DNA of 27,330 nt from Patescibacteria group bacterium (GTDB lineage: Bacteria; Patescibacteriota; Patescibacteriia; UBA2591; PGYQ01), in assembly GCA_020061725.1 (NCBI GenBank), contig JAGUXS010000068.1, forward strand, positions 1 to 27,330, read 5' to 3'. Position numbers and translations under genes: made by a program. The notes under the pieces are model-generated. The model saw only the letters and a list, made by a program, of their open reading frames with translations. It was not told where the DNA came from and did no database searches. Shown here piece by piece: positions 7,738 through 14,473 of the stretch; the stretch's first letter is position 1, and each line of letters starts with the position of its first letter.

Positions 7738-8778
7738 ATGCAGCTTTTGAGATTTCAAAATTCGGGGACTGTTCCTTTAAATGAAGAACAAAAAAATGCG
7801 GTGACTTATAAAAATGGTCCTTTGCTTATTATTGCCGGAGCTGGTACAGGAAAAACCACGGTTATTACCACAAGAATAGCTTGGTTAATTTTATTTAATC
7901 AAATTAAACCAGAAGAAATTTTAGCTCTAACTTTTACCGATAAAGCGGCAGAAGAAATGGAAGAAAGAGTGGATCGACTTTTACCTTATGGTTATGTTGA
8001 TTTATGGATTTCTACTTTTCATTCTTTTGCCGAGAGAATTTTAAAACAACACGCCATTGATATTGGCTTGCCGGATAATTTTAAATTATTAAATCAAACA
8101 GAACAAAATTTTTTAATCAGGCGAAATTTTGATCGATTTAATTTAGATTATTATCGTCCATTAGGAAATCCAACAAAATTTATTCAAGCGATGATTAAAC
8201 ATTTTTCACGAGTCAAAGATGAAGAAATTTGGCCAGAAGATTATTTGGAATACGCCGAGGGATTAAAATTAGATAGAGATATTGAAATGTCAAATGTCAA
8301 ATGTCAAATGTCAAATGCGAATGAAATAAAACGAATTAATGAAATAGCTAACGCTTATCATGTTTATCAACAACTTTTATTAAAAAATAGCGCTTTGGAT
8401 TTTGGAGATTTGATAAATTATACTTTAAAATTATTTCGAACAAGGCCGCAAATTTTAGAAAAATACAGAAAACAATTTAAGTATATTTTAGTTGACGAGT
8501 TTCAAGACACAAATTGGGCTCAATATGAATTAATAAAACTTTTAGGCGCGCCAAAAAATAATATCACTGTTTCCTTTGATGATGATCAATCAATCTATAA
8601 GTTCCGCGGGGCTTCGGTGAGCAATGTGATGCAATTTAAAAAAGATTATTCAAAAGCAAAACAAATTGTTTTAATAAAAAATTATCGCTCTAAACAAAAT
8701 ATTTTAGATTTGGCTTATAATTTTATTCAAAAAAATAATCCTAATCGTTTAGAATGGCAATTAAAAAATAATCAGTAG
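7738..8778 (+). pseudogene. UvrD/PcrA-type superfamily 1 helicase, N-terminal half only
   Basis: Full-length relatives are 3'-5' DNA helicases of 650-750 aa that unwind DNA in repair and replication. This 346-residue frame has the Q motif LNEEQKNAV (14-22), Walker A GAGTGKT (34-40), motif Ia LTFTDKAAEEM, motif Ib STFHSFAERIL, motif II DEFQDT (253-258), motif III DDDQSIYKFRG (about 281) and motif IV KNYRSKQNIL. It stops with TAG just after motif IV, so motifs V and VI and domains 2A/2B are missing. Without the motif VI arginine it should not be an active helicase. Only 36 bp separate its end from the next gene and no remnant of the C-terminus is visible in any frame, which suggests a deletion. 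A 7-bp repeat array (8285-8318) lies in domain 1B and encodes SNVKCQMSNA. Everything up to the stop is undamaged, so a truncated protein could still be made. Confidence 0.8.
8285..8318 (+). repeat. 7-bp tandem array inside the helicase gene
   Basis: AAATGTC is repeated four times and followed by a degenerate unit AAATGCG. It reads MSNVKCQMSNA in the gene's frame. The orientation is the stop-free one relative to the coding strand, as in valS and the Elp3 gene. Confidence 0.9.
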
Positions 8779-8814
8779 CCCCCAATGAATAATCTGTAAT
8801 TAGTTGATGATTTT

Positions 8815-9855
8815 ATGTTAAATGAAAAATCAAAAATTGTAATATTAAAAAGTTTAGCGATATTTTTATCAACAATGTTTTTTTGGCAGTTAATAAATTT
8901 GTTTACCACGTTAGAAAATCCTGCTATTTATGGCGAATTTGTAGAAATTCAACAGAGAGAACCTCTACATGTTTTTTCAAAAAAAAATACTTTATCAAAA
9001 TTGAGCGTTCCAATAAAACAAACGGAAAAAGAAAAAGAAAAGAATGAAATAATTATAAAAGAGCCAATCAAAATTAATAAACAAAATTTAGAAATAGAAA
9101 TGATGGCGACAAATGGAATTGTTATGGATTTAAAAACAGAAAAAATTCTTTGGCAAAAAAATTCTCAAGAGAAAAAAAATATCGCTAGCTTAACTAAATT
9201 AGTCAGCGCTTTAGTTTTTTTGGAAACAAATCCTGATTTGGAGAAAAAAATAAAAATTATCAGAGAAGATGAAATAGGCGGCGCTCGATTAGATGTAAAT
9301 TTTGAAGAAGAAATTAAAATTAAAGATTTATTTTATGCCGGTTTGATTGGTTCAAAAAATAACGCAATTTTAGCTTTAGTTAGATCTACTGGTTTAAGTA
9401 AAGAAAATTTTGTTAAAAAAATGAATGAAAGAGTGACAAAAATGGGATTTAAAAATACACGTTTTGTTGATCCAACAGGATTAAATCCTAGTAATTTATC
9501 CACGGCTTATGAAATAGCAAAAATAGCCAAACAAACTTTTGAAAATCAAGAAATTAAAAAAATTTTAGTTATTAAAAGATATAATTTTTATACTTTTCAA
9601 GGAGAGAAAAAAATAAGAGAAGTGATAGTAAAAAATACTAATGAACTTTTAGAAAGTAGCCTTAAAATTAAAGCTGGAAAAACCGGATTTTCAAATGAAG
9701 CAAATGGTTGTTTGGTTATTCAAGCGGAAAATGAAAAAGGAAATGAAATTGTTGCTGTTTTATTGGGAAATAGAACAAAAGAAATAAATTTTAAAGAAAT
9801 GGAAGCATTAATTAAATGGATTTTTCAAAATTATCAATGGATAAAAACAAATTGA
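8815..9855 (+). CDS. Membrane-anchored D-alanyl-D-alanine carboxypeptidase (S11/PBP5-like)
   Basis: Serine peptidase that trims the terminal D-Ala from peptidoglycan stem peptides outside the membrane. The three penicillin-binding motifs are in order: SLTK (125-128, nucleophile Ser125 and Lys128), SKN (180-182) and KTG (289-291). The N-terminus has one hydrophobic segment (about 10-33) that acts as signal anchor or uncleaved signal, then a lysine/glutamate-rich linker (about 60-95) before the catalytic domain. At 346 aa it is slightly shorter than E. coli PBP5 and seems to lack the C-terminal amphipathic anchor, which the N-terminal segment would replace. TGA stop. It starts 36 bp after the helicase remnant, and no Shine-Dalgarno is visible. 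Confidence 0.9.
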   Translation: MLNEKSKIVILKSLAIFLSTMFFWQLINLFTTLENPAIYGEFVEIQQREPLHVFSKKNTLSKLSVPIKQTEKEKEKNEIIIKEPIKINKQNLEIEMMATNGIVMDLKTEKILWQKNSQEKKNIASLTKLVSALVFLETNPDLEKKIKIIREDEIGGARLDVNFEEEIKIKDLFYAGLIGSKNNAILALVRSTGLSKENFVKKMNERVTKMGFKNTRFVDPTGLNPSNLSTAYEIAKIAKQTFENQEIKKILVIKRYNFYTFQGEKKIREVIVKNTNELLESSLKIKAGKTGFSNEANGCLVIQAENEKGNEIVAVLLGNRTKEINFKEMEALIKWIFQNYQWIKTN

Positions 9856-9909
9856 CAAAAAAACAAAAAAATATTATTTTAATTTGTTATTTTAATTTTT
9901 AATTTTTTT

Positions 9910-10680
9910 ATGTTTTTTATCGCTAATTGGAAAATGAATCTTACTAAAAAAGAAACTTTAGAATTAATAAAAGAAATTATAAAAGAAATAAAAAAAATAA
10001 CCCTTTGCGGCAAACAAAAATTGGACATAATTTTATGCCCATCTTTTACCGCGCTTTCAGATGTCCAGAAATTTTTATCTAAGAAGCTACAAATTACAAA
10101 CTGCAAGCTATCCCTTGGAGCGCAAGATGTTTTTTGGGAAGAAAGAGGGGGGTTTACTGGCGAGATTTCAACTTCTATGCTTAAAGAGATTGGATGCCAA
10201 TATGTGATTATTGGACATTCTGAACGTCGACAATATTTAAAAGAAACGGATAAAATGATAAATAAAAAAATAAAAAGTTGTTTAAAATTTAACTTAAAAC
10301 CAATTCTCTGTGTTGGAGAAAAATCATTAAAGACCAATAAGCCGTCAATTATTGAACAAATAAAAAAAGATTTAAATGGAATTTCTCAAAAAGAAATCAA
10401 AAAAGTGATTATTGCATATGAACCAATTTGGGCAATTGGGGTGGGAAAAATTTGTTCTTTAGAAAGAGCGGTTGAAAAAATAGAAATTATAAGAAAAACA
10501 ATTTTTGATTTTTTTAATTTAACACAAAATCAAAAAATTAAAATTTTATACGGCGGAAGTGTTGATAGCGCGAATATTAAATCAATGACCGATCAATCAG
10601 AAATTGATGGAGTTTTAATTGGCGGAGCGAGTTTAAAAATAGACGAAGTCGTAGAGATGATAAAAAAAATTAGTTTATAA
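9910..10680 (+). CDS. tpiA: Triosephosphate isomerase
   Basis: Interconverts dihydroxyacetone phosphate and glyceraldehyde 3-phosphate. Catalytic residues are visible: Lys8 in ANWKMN, His103 in IIGHSERR and Glu171 in AYEPIWAIG (loop 6), plus the phosphate-binding LYGGSV and GVLIGGAS motifs. At 256 aa it has normal TIM length. The segment KLQITNCKLSLGAQDV (59-74) is encoded by a 7-period array (10086-10113) placed just before the conserved GAQDV strand, a surface region in TIM. It follows the D,D-carboxypeptidase by 54 bp of AT-rich DNA that ends in a T7 tract directly before ATG. With the two gpmI genes it forms a loose glycolytic neighbourhood. An opposite-strand open frame over its first half is a shadow. 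Confidence 0.97.
   Translation: MFFIANWKMNLTKKETLELIKEIIKEIKKITLCGKQKLDIILCPSFTALSDVQKFLSKKLQITNCKLSLGAQDVFWEERGGFTGEISTSMLKEIGCQYVIIGHSERRQYLKETDKMINKKIKSCLKFNLKPILCVGEKSLKTNKPSIIEQIKKDLNGISQKEIKKVIIAYEPIWAIGVGKICSLERAVEKIEIIRKTIFDFFNLTQNQKIKILYGGSVDSANIKSMTDQSEIDGVLIGGASLKIDEVVEMIKKISL
10086..10113 (+). repeat. Degenerate 7-bp array inside tpiA
   Basis: Four successive 7-bp units, GCTACAA, ATTACAA, ACTGCAA and GCTATCC, encode KLQITNCKLS. They are more degenerate than the valS and helicase arrays but keep the same period and a shared nTnnCAA pattern. Confidence 0.55.
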
Positions 10681-10706
10681 TTTATAGTTTTATAAACTTT
10701 TAGTTT
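10672..10706 (+). terminator. Possible terminator after tpiA
   Basis: The arms AGTTTATAA (10672-10680, including the stop codon) and TTATAAACT (10690-10698) are perfectly complementary with a 9-nt loop, followed by TTTTAGTTTT. The stem is nearly all A-T, so its stability is modest. Confidence 0.35.
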
Positions 10707-10779
10707 TGGAAATAATCCGGCAATAGATAGTATTTAATTTTTTATAATTTGTCATTTTAATTTTAATATTGGGATTTAT

Positions 10780-10800
10780 AAAATTTATTTCATAAATTTT
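10780..10800 (+). promoter_or_regulatory. AT hairpin just upstream of the TPR gene
   Basis: AAAATTTAT (10780-10788) and ATAAATTTT (10792-10800) are a perfect 9-bp inverted repeat with a 3-nt loop, followed by TATTTT and then ATG (10807). Similar hairpin plus U-rich tract plus ATG arrangements occur at 13783-13820, 22030-22059 and 25463-25484. In DNA this AT-rich, chance is a real alternative for the short ones. Confidence 0.4.
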
Positions 10801-10806
10801 TATTTT

Positions 10807-11601
10807 ATGTTTATAAATATCCTTCTCATTTTAATTATTTTGGTTAGTTTTGGGATTATTTTGAAGATTGTATTTTCTAAATTTTCTAGACTTTCTTTAA
10901 TTGAAATAGAAAATTTACCCAGAGAACAACAAGGAAAAGTAAAAAAAGAAATTATCAAAAATAGATTAGAAAAAAAATTAGAAAAAATTTATAAAAAAAT
11001 TTTATATTTTTTGAAATTTTTAGAACCTTTTGGTTTAAAATTAAAAGAATTTTTTTGTAAATATAGAGAAAAATTTTTAATCTTGGAACAAAAATATATT
11101 TTTAAATATCGGCATTTAATAAAAAAAGAACCCGAATTAATTCAAAATAAAATTAAAAAATTATTTATTCAGGGGAAAGAATTGATAGAGAAAAAAAATT
11201 TTATAGAAGCGGAAAAAAAATTTATTGAAATTATTAGTTTTGATTCTAAAAACATTGAAGCATATAAACAATTAGTTGAAATTTATTTTCAACAAAATGA
11301 CTTTGAACACACAAAAGAAATTTTATATTTTATTCAAAAAATAAATCCAAACGATGAAACAATTTCCACTCAATTAGGAGTTATCAATAAATCATTGGGA
11401 CAACATAAAGAGGCGATAAATAATTTTAAAAAAGCGTTATTTTTAACCCCAAATAATCCTAAAAATCTTGATTTACTTATAGAAGAATATATAATTGTAA
11501 AAAATCAACTTTTAGCGGAAAAGGTTTTAAAAAAATTAGAAGAAGTTAATCCAGAAAATCAAAAAATAAAAGAATTTAAAGATAGAATTAAAAAAATGTA
11601 A
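10807..11601 (+). CDS. Membrane-anchored tetratricopeptide-repeat protein
   Basis: Protein of 264 aa with an N-terminal transmembrane helix (about 3-25), a long Lys/Glu-rich probably helical region (about 40-120) and three to four TPR-like helix pairs (about 125-260), for example FIEAEKKFIEIISFDSKN, DFEHTKEILYFIQKINPNDE and HKEAINNFKKALFLTPNN, with the typical Ala/Gly, Tyr/Phe and Pro positions. TPRs mediate protein-protein contacts, and small TPR proteins with one membrane anchor are common in CPR genomes. The partner is unknown. The charge pattern suggests the TPR part faces the cytoplasm, but topology is inference. It stands alone between tpiA and the tRNA genes. Confidence 0.8.
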   Translation: MFINILLILIILVSFGIILKIVFSKFSRLSLIEIENLPREQQGKVKKEIIKNRLEKKLEKIYKKILYFLKFLEPFGLKLKEFFCKYREKFLILEQKYIFKYRHLIKKEPELIQNKIKKLFIQGKELIEKKNFIEAEKKFIEIISFDSKNIEAYKQLVEIYFQQNDFEHTKEILYFIQKINPNDETISTQLGVINKSLGQHKEAINNFKKALFLTPNNPKNLDLLIEEYIIVKNQLLAEKVLKKLEEVNPENQKIKEFKDRIKKM

Positions 11602-11753
11602 AATATAAAAAATAAAAAAATGTGAAATTTAAATGTTGTTATTGCGCGAGGAAATTTATTTAAAATTATAAACAAAGTTCCATTATTTGTTAAAATTAAT
11701 ACGATAAATACACTTTTTTATATAACAAGTGAACGAGGAAAGCGAATATAATA

Positions 11754-11781
11754 ATTTTGCATTTTACATTTTAAATTTTTT
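11754..11781 (+). repeat. 7-bp array directly before tRNA-Thr(GGT)
   Basis: ATTTTGC, ATTTTAC, ATTTTAA and ATTTTTT are consecutive 7-bp units ending 1 nt before the tRNA. The first two units equal those in the Elp3 array at 27033-27060. They might form part of the tRNA promoter spacer, or be a passive insertion. Confidence 0.65.
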
Positions 11782-11782
11782 T

Positions 11783-11854
11783 GCCGATGTAGCTCAGTGG
11801 TAGAGCAACTCCATGGTAAGGAGTAGGTCCGCGGTTCAAATCCGCGCGTCGGCT
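11783..11854 (+). tRNA. tRNA-Thr (anticodon GGT)
   Basis: Cloverleaf checked by eye. Acceptor GCCGATG pairs with CGTCGGC (one G-U). The D arm GCTC-AGTGGTA-GAGC, the anticodon stem ACTCC/GGAGT with loop ATGGTAA (anticodon GGT) and the T arm CGCGG-TTCAAAT-CCGCG are all intact. The 3' CCA is not encoded (discriminator T, then AAT), so it must be added by a CCA-adding enzyme. Confidence 0.95.
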
Positions 11855-11950
11855 AATTTAAACATCCTAAATGTTTAAGTTAAATTTAATTTTAATTAGG
11901 ATTAAACTTTGGCAAAATTTTGAACAATATTGTTAAATTTTTTATTTTAG

Positions 11951-11984
11951 CCATTTTTTTATTTAAAAGAATAAATGGTTTTTT
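11951..11984 (+). terminator. Possible terminator after tRNA-Thr(GGT)
   Basis: The arms CCATTT (from 11951) and AAATGG (to 11978) can pair and extend inward past one mismatch. They are followed by a T6 run (11979-11984). Weak but reasonably placed about 100 bp after the tRNA. Confidence 0.35.
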
Positions 11985-12034
11985 AGGAAAAATTAATAAA
12001 ATTTATTAAAGTAACTTACTTTATTTTTTCCTAA
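11983..12034. repeat. Inverted repeats between the two tRNA-Thr genes
   Basis: TTAGGAAAAA (11983-11992) is complementary to TTTTTCCTAA (12025-12034), and a perfect palindrome TAAAGTAA-C-TTACTTTA (12007-12023) lies inside. Another 8-bp hairpin, TTAAACAT/ATGTTTAA, is at 11858-11878. The function is unknown. Two ATTCATA heptamers follow (12034-12047), in front of the second tRNA. Confidence 0.4.
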
Positions 12035-12070
12035 TTCATAATTCATAATTTTAATTCTTAATTTTATTCT

Positions 12071-12146
12071 GCCGTCCTAGCTCAGCTGGTAGAGCAACAG
12101 TTTTGTAAACTGTAGGTCATCGGTTCGAATCCGATGGACGGCTCCA
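12071..12146 (+). tRNA. tRNA-Thr (anticodon TGT)
   Basis: Acceptor GCCGTCC/GGACGGC, D arm GCTC-AGCTGGTA-GAGC, anticodon stem ACAGT/ACTGT with loop TTTGTAA (anticodon TGT), T arm ATCGG-TTCGAAT-CCGAT. Discriminator T is followed by an encoded CCA (12144-12146), unlike the GGT gene 216 bp upstream. The two genes together can read all ACN codons. Confidence 0.96.
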
Positions 12147-12191
12147 AAAAAATAAATTTTTTTTATTTAAAAAATAAAATGAAAAGAAAAA

Positions 12192-12317
12192 ATGTGTTCT
12201 TTATTAAAAGATAAAGAAATAGAAAAAATATATTTTTATTACACAACCTGTCCAAAATGCGCTAAGTTATATGGTAAGAATTACACTGTTATTTTCGCGA
12301 AAATTTTAGAAAAATAA
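12192..12317 (+). CDS. Small CPxC protein, 41 aa, function unknown
   Basis: An open frame from ATG at 12192 to TAA at 12315 fills the gap between tRNA-Thr(TGT) and the AlkD-like gene, ending 2 nt before the latter's ATG. The product starts MCSLLKDKEIEKIYFYYTT, continues CPKCAKLYGKNY and ends TVIFAKILEK. It has one CPKC pair and an aromatic-rich strand, and no signal peptide or membrane segment. A single CxxC could bind zinc as a dimer or act as a redox pair. I have the impression that very short TTCPKCAKxYGKNY proteins occur in other CPR genomes but could not check this. The tight spacing suggests co-transcription with the alkylation-repair-like gene. Confidence 0.6.
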   Translation: MCSLLKDKEIEKIYFYYTTCPKCAKLYGKNYTVIFAKILEK

Positions 12318-12319
12318 TT

Positions 12320-12997
12320 ATGCCAACAAAACAAAATAATATTCAAATAATTAAAAAATTAAAATCTTTGAGTGATAAAAAAAATCTTGAAGGAATGAAA
12401 AGATTTGGCATTAATCCTAAAAATGCTTTTGGTGTAAAAATTCCTTTGTTGAGAAAAATGGCAAAAGAAATTGGCAAGGATCATTTGTTGGCATTAAATT
12501 TATGGTCATCAGGAATTCATGAAGCAAAAATTTTAGCCAGCATGATCGCTGAAGCCGAAAAAATGACATCAGAACAAATGGATAAATGGATTTCTAATTT
12601 TGACTCGTGGGATGTTTGTGATCAAACTTGTTTAAATTTATTTAATAAAATTTCAAGCGCTTTTAAAAAAGTAATTGAATGGGTAAAAAAAGAATCAGAA
12701 TTTGAAAGACGCGCCGGATTTGCTTTAATGGCTTGTCTTGCTTGGCGCGATAAAATTTCTTCTGATGAAAAATTTTTAAAATTTTTTTCTTTAATCAAAA
12801 AATATTCAACTGACGAAAGAAATTATGTTAAAAAAGCTGTAAATTGGGCGTTGCGACAGATTGGAAAAAGAAATAAAAATTTACGCAAAAAAGCAATTAA
12901 GCTTGCCAAAGAGATTCAAAAAATTGATTCAAAATCAGCAAAATGGATTGCCTATGATGCAATAAGAGAATTAACAAAATATAAATTTAAAAAATAA
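12320..12997 (+). CDS. DNA alkylation repair protein, AlkD/COG4912 family
   Basis: AlkD-type HEAT-like all-helical glycosylases remove bulky or cationic alkylated bases (3-methyladenine, 7-methylguanine) by trapping the lesion without base flipping. The 225-residue protein shows the family's hallmarks: an early region with FGVKIPLLRKMAKEIGKDH, the central NFDSWDVCDQTC (about 93-104; the W-D pair lies near the active site), RRAGFALMACLAW, and the late RNYVKKAVNWALRQIGKRN. Length is typical. Translation probably starts at 12320 just after the small CPxC frame; no Shine-Dalgarno. Thymidylate kinase follows after 10 bp, so the small gene, this gene and tmk may form one operon. Confidence 0.88.
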   Translation: MPTKQNNIQIIKKLKSLSDKKNLEGMKRFGINPKNAFGVKIPLLRKMAKEIGKDHLLALNLWSSGIHEAKILASMIAEAEKMTSEQMDKWISNFDSWDVCDQTCLNLFNKISSAFKKVIEWVKKESEFERRAGFALMACLAWRDKISSDEKFLKFFSLIKKYSTDERNYVKKAVNWALRQIGKRNKNLRKKAIKLAKEIQKIDSKSAKWIAYDAIRELTKYKFKK

Positions 12998-13007
12998 TTT
13001 TTATTTT

Positions 13008-13691
13008 ATGAAAAAAGGCAAGTTAATTGTAATTGATGGATTAGATGGTTCTGGCAAAACCACTCAAATTAAATTATTAATAAAAAAATTAAAAAATAAT
13101 GGCTATAAAACAGCTATTATTGATTTTCCTCAATATTATTCTTCTTTTTTTGGTCAAATAGTCGGAAGATATTTAAAAGGGGAATTTGGCAAAGCTAAAG
13201 ATGTTAGCCCGTATTTAATTTCTATTTTATATGCGGCGGATCGTTGGTTGGCAAAAAATAAAATGGAAAAATGGTTAAAACAAGGGAAAATTATAATTTG
13301 TGATCGTTATGTTTCTGCTAATCAAATTCATCAAACTGGCAAATTAAAAACAAAAAAAGAAAAACAAATTTTTTTAAAATGGTTAGATAAATTAGAATTT
13401 GAAATTTTTAAAATTCCCAAGCCAGATTTAATTTTATTTCTTCATGTTCCTTATAAAATAAGCCAAAAACTTATAAAAAAAAGAGGAAGTAGGGGGTATC
13501 TTGGAAATAAAAAAGATATTCATGAATCAAGTTCTTCTCATTTAATCGCCGCTCAAAAACAATCATTAGAATTAGTAAAAAAAATTAGTAATTGGATAGA
13601 AATTAGTTGTGTGGAAAATAATAGAATTTTATCAAAAGAAATAATTTCTGAAAAAATTTGGCAAACATTACAAAAACATTTAAACAATTAA
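13008..13691 (+). CDS. tmk: Thymidylate kinase
   Basis: Phosphorylates dTMP to dTDP with ATP, needed for dTTP supply. The 227-aa P-loop kinase has Walker A GLDGSGKTT (11-19); DFPQYYSSFFGQIVGRYLKGE, the segment before the dTMP site; the DRY motif (99-101) followed by SANQIHQ; and a LID-like basic region KKRGSRGYLGNKKDIHE. The LID has several basic residues (a type II-like feature), while the P-loop has no obvious extra arginine. Slightly longer than E. coli Tmk (213 aa). It starts after TTTTTATTTT without a Shine-Dalgarno. Confidence 0.92.
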   Translation: MKKGKLIVIDGLDGSGKTTQIKLLIKKLKNNGYKTAIIDFPQYYSSFFGQIVGRYLKGEFGKAKDVSPYLISILYAADRWLAKNKMEKWLKQGKIIICDRYVSANQIHQTGKLKTKKEKQIFLKWLDKLEFEIFKIPKPDLILFLHVPYKISQKLIKKRGSRGYLGNKKDIHESSSSHLIAAQKQSLELVKKISNWIEISCVENNRILSKEIISEKIWQTLQKHLNN

Positions 13692-13782
13692 ACAATTTAA
13701 GTAATTTATAATAAGCAATAAGTACATTCTATAATGAGATTGCTTGTTATTCGTTATTTTTATTATTTTGTTAGATATTTTA

Positions 13783-13820
13783 TTTTTATTATTTATTTTA
13801 TAAATAATAAAAATTTTTTT
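13783..13820 (+). promoter_or_regulatory. Perfect 14-bp AT hairpin plus T7 abutting a start codon
   Basis: TTTTTATTATTTAT (13783-13796), loop TTT, ATAAATAATAAAAA (13800-13813), then seven T and the ATG at 13821. It resembles a G/C-free intrinsic terminator placed directly against the next gene. It could end the tmk transcript, attenuate the next gene or be a binding site. It also argues against the longer reading frame starting at 13734, which would run through it. Confidence 0.55.
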
Positions 13821-14372
13821 ATGAAAAAAACAACAAGTATTTTACAACCAAGAAGGGCAGGGGATATTGATAAAAAATTTATTAAAGGACAAAAAGAAAC
13901 AATTCTGTGTCCTAAGTGCAAAACTGTTTATTATGATAAATGCTGGCATAAAAATTTAAAACTTCTTGAAAAAAATATAAAAAACGCGAAAAAATTTTTG
14001 TGTCCAGCTTGTAAATGGACAAAAACAAATTTAGCTGAAGGGGTGATTGTTTTAAATTTAAAAAATAATCTTAGAGAAAAAGAAATTTTGAATTTGATAA
14101 AAAACGTGGAAGCTAGAGCTAAATTACGCGATCCAGAAGATAGAATAATAAAAATAAATAAATCCCGCGTTTTTATTTATTCACCTTCACAGCAAATTGT
14201 AGAGCATTCTGGGAAGATGCGCGACAAAGAAAAAAACAAAATAACCATTTTAACAACTGAAAATCAATTAGCCGTAAGCATTGCCAAACAAATTAAAAGG
14301 GCGTTTAAAGGCGAACTAAAAATAAAGTGGTCTCACAATGAAGATGTGGTTAGAATAGAATGGACTGAATAA
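13821..14372 (+). CDS. NMD3/BCAM0308-like zinc-ribbon protein
   Basis: A 183-aa protein if started at ATG 13821. A longer frame from 13734 adds a very hydrophobic, low-complexity stretch that I regard as untranslated leader. Cys30-x2-Cys33 and Cys61-x2-Cys64 (CPKC and CPACKW) form a zinc ribbon, with YYDKCWH between. Downstream, EILNLIKNVEARAKLRDPEDRI and TTENQLAVSIAKQIKRAFKGELKIKW match what I recall of the BCAM0308 family and of the N-terminal region of the ribosome-export adaptor NMD3. In bacteria the role is unknown; ribosome or RNA association is a guess from NMD3. Preceded by the 14-bp hairpin at 13783-13813. Confidence 0.7.
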   Translation: MKKTTSILQPRRAGDIDKKFIKGQKETILCPKCKTVYYDKCWHKNLKLLEKNIKNAKKFLCPACKWTKTNLAEGVIVLNLKNNLREKEILNLIKNVEARAKLRDPEDRIIKINKSRVFIYSPSQQIVEHSGKMRDKEKNKITILTTENQLAVSIAKQIKRAFKGELKIKWSHNEDVVRIEWTE

Positions 14373-14473
14373 AATGAAAAATTAAAAAATCAAAATATAA
14401 AATGACAATGCAAAAAATAAAAATTAAAAAATAAAATAAAATAAATATAATTTTAATTTGTTTTTACGCTTTA

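Noticed and set aside
8815..9855. Alternative genetic code with UGA as glycine
   Set aside because: TGA ends the D,D-carboxypeptidase, the second iPGM and the permease exactly where homologous proteins should end, and no gene needs TGA read-through.
9879..10337. Minus-strand 152-aa frame opposite tpiA
   Set aside because: Shadow of the certain tpiA gene, with no recognisable domain.
13734..13820. Longer N-terminus for the zinc-ribbon protein
   Set aside because: The extra residues are a low-complexity hydrophobic read-through of a 14-bp hairpin and T-tract. The conserved part begins after ATG 13821.
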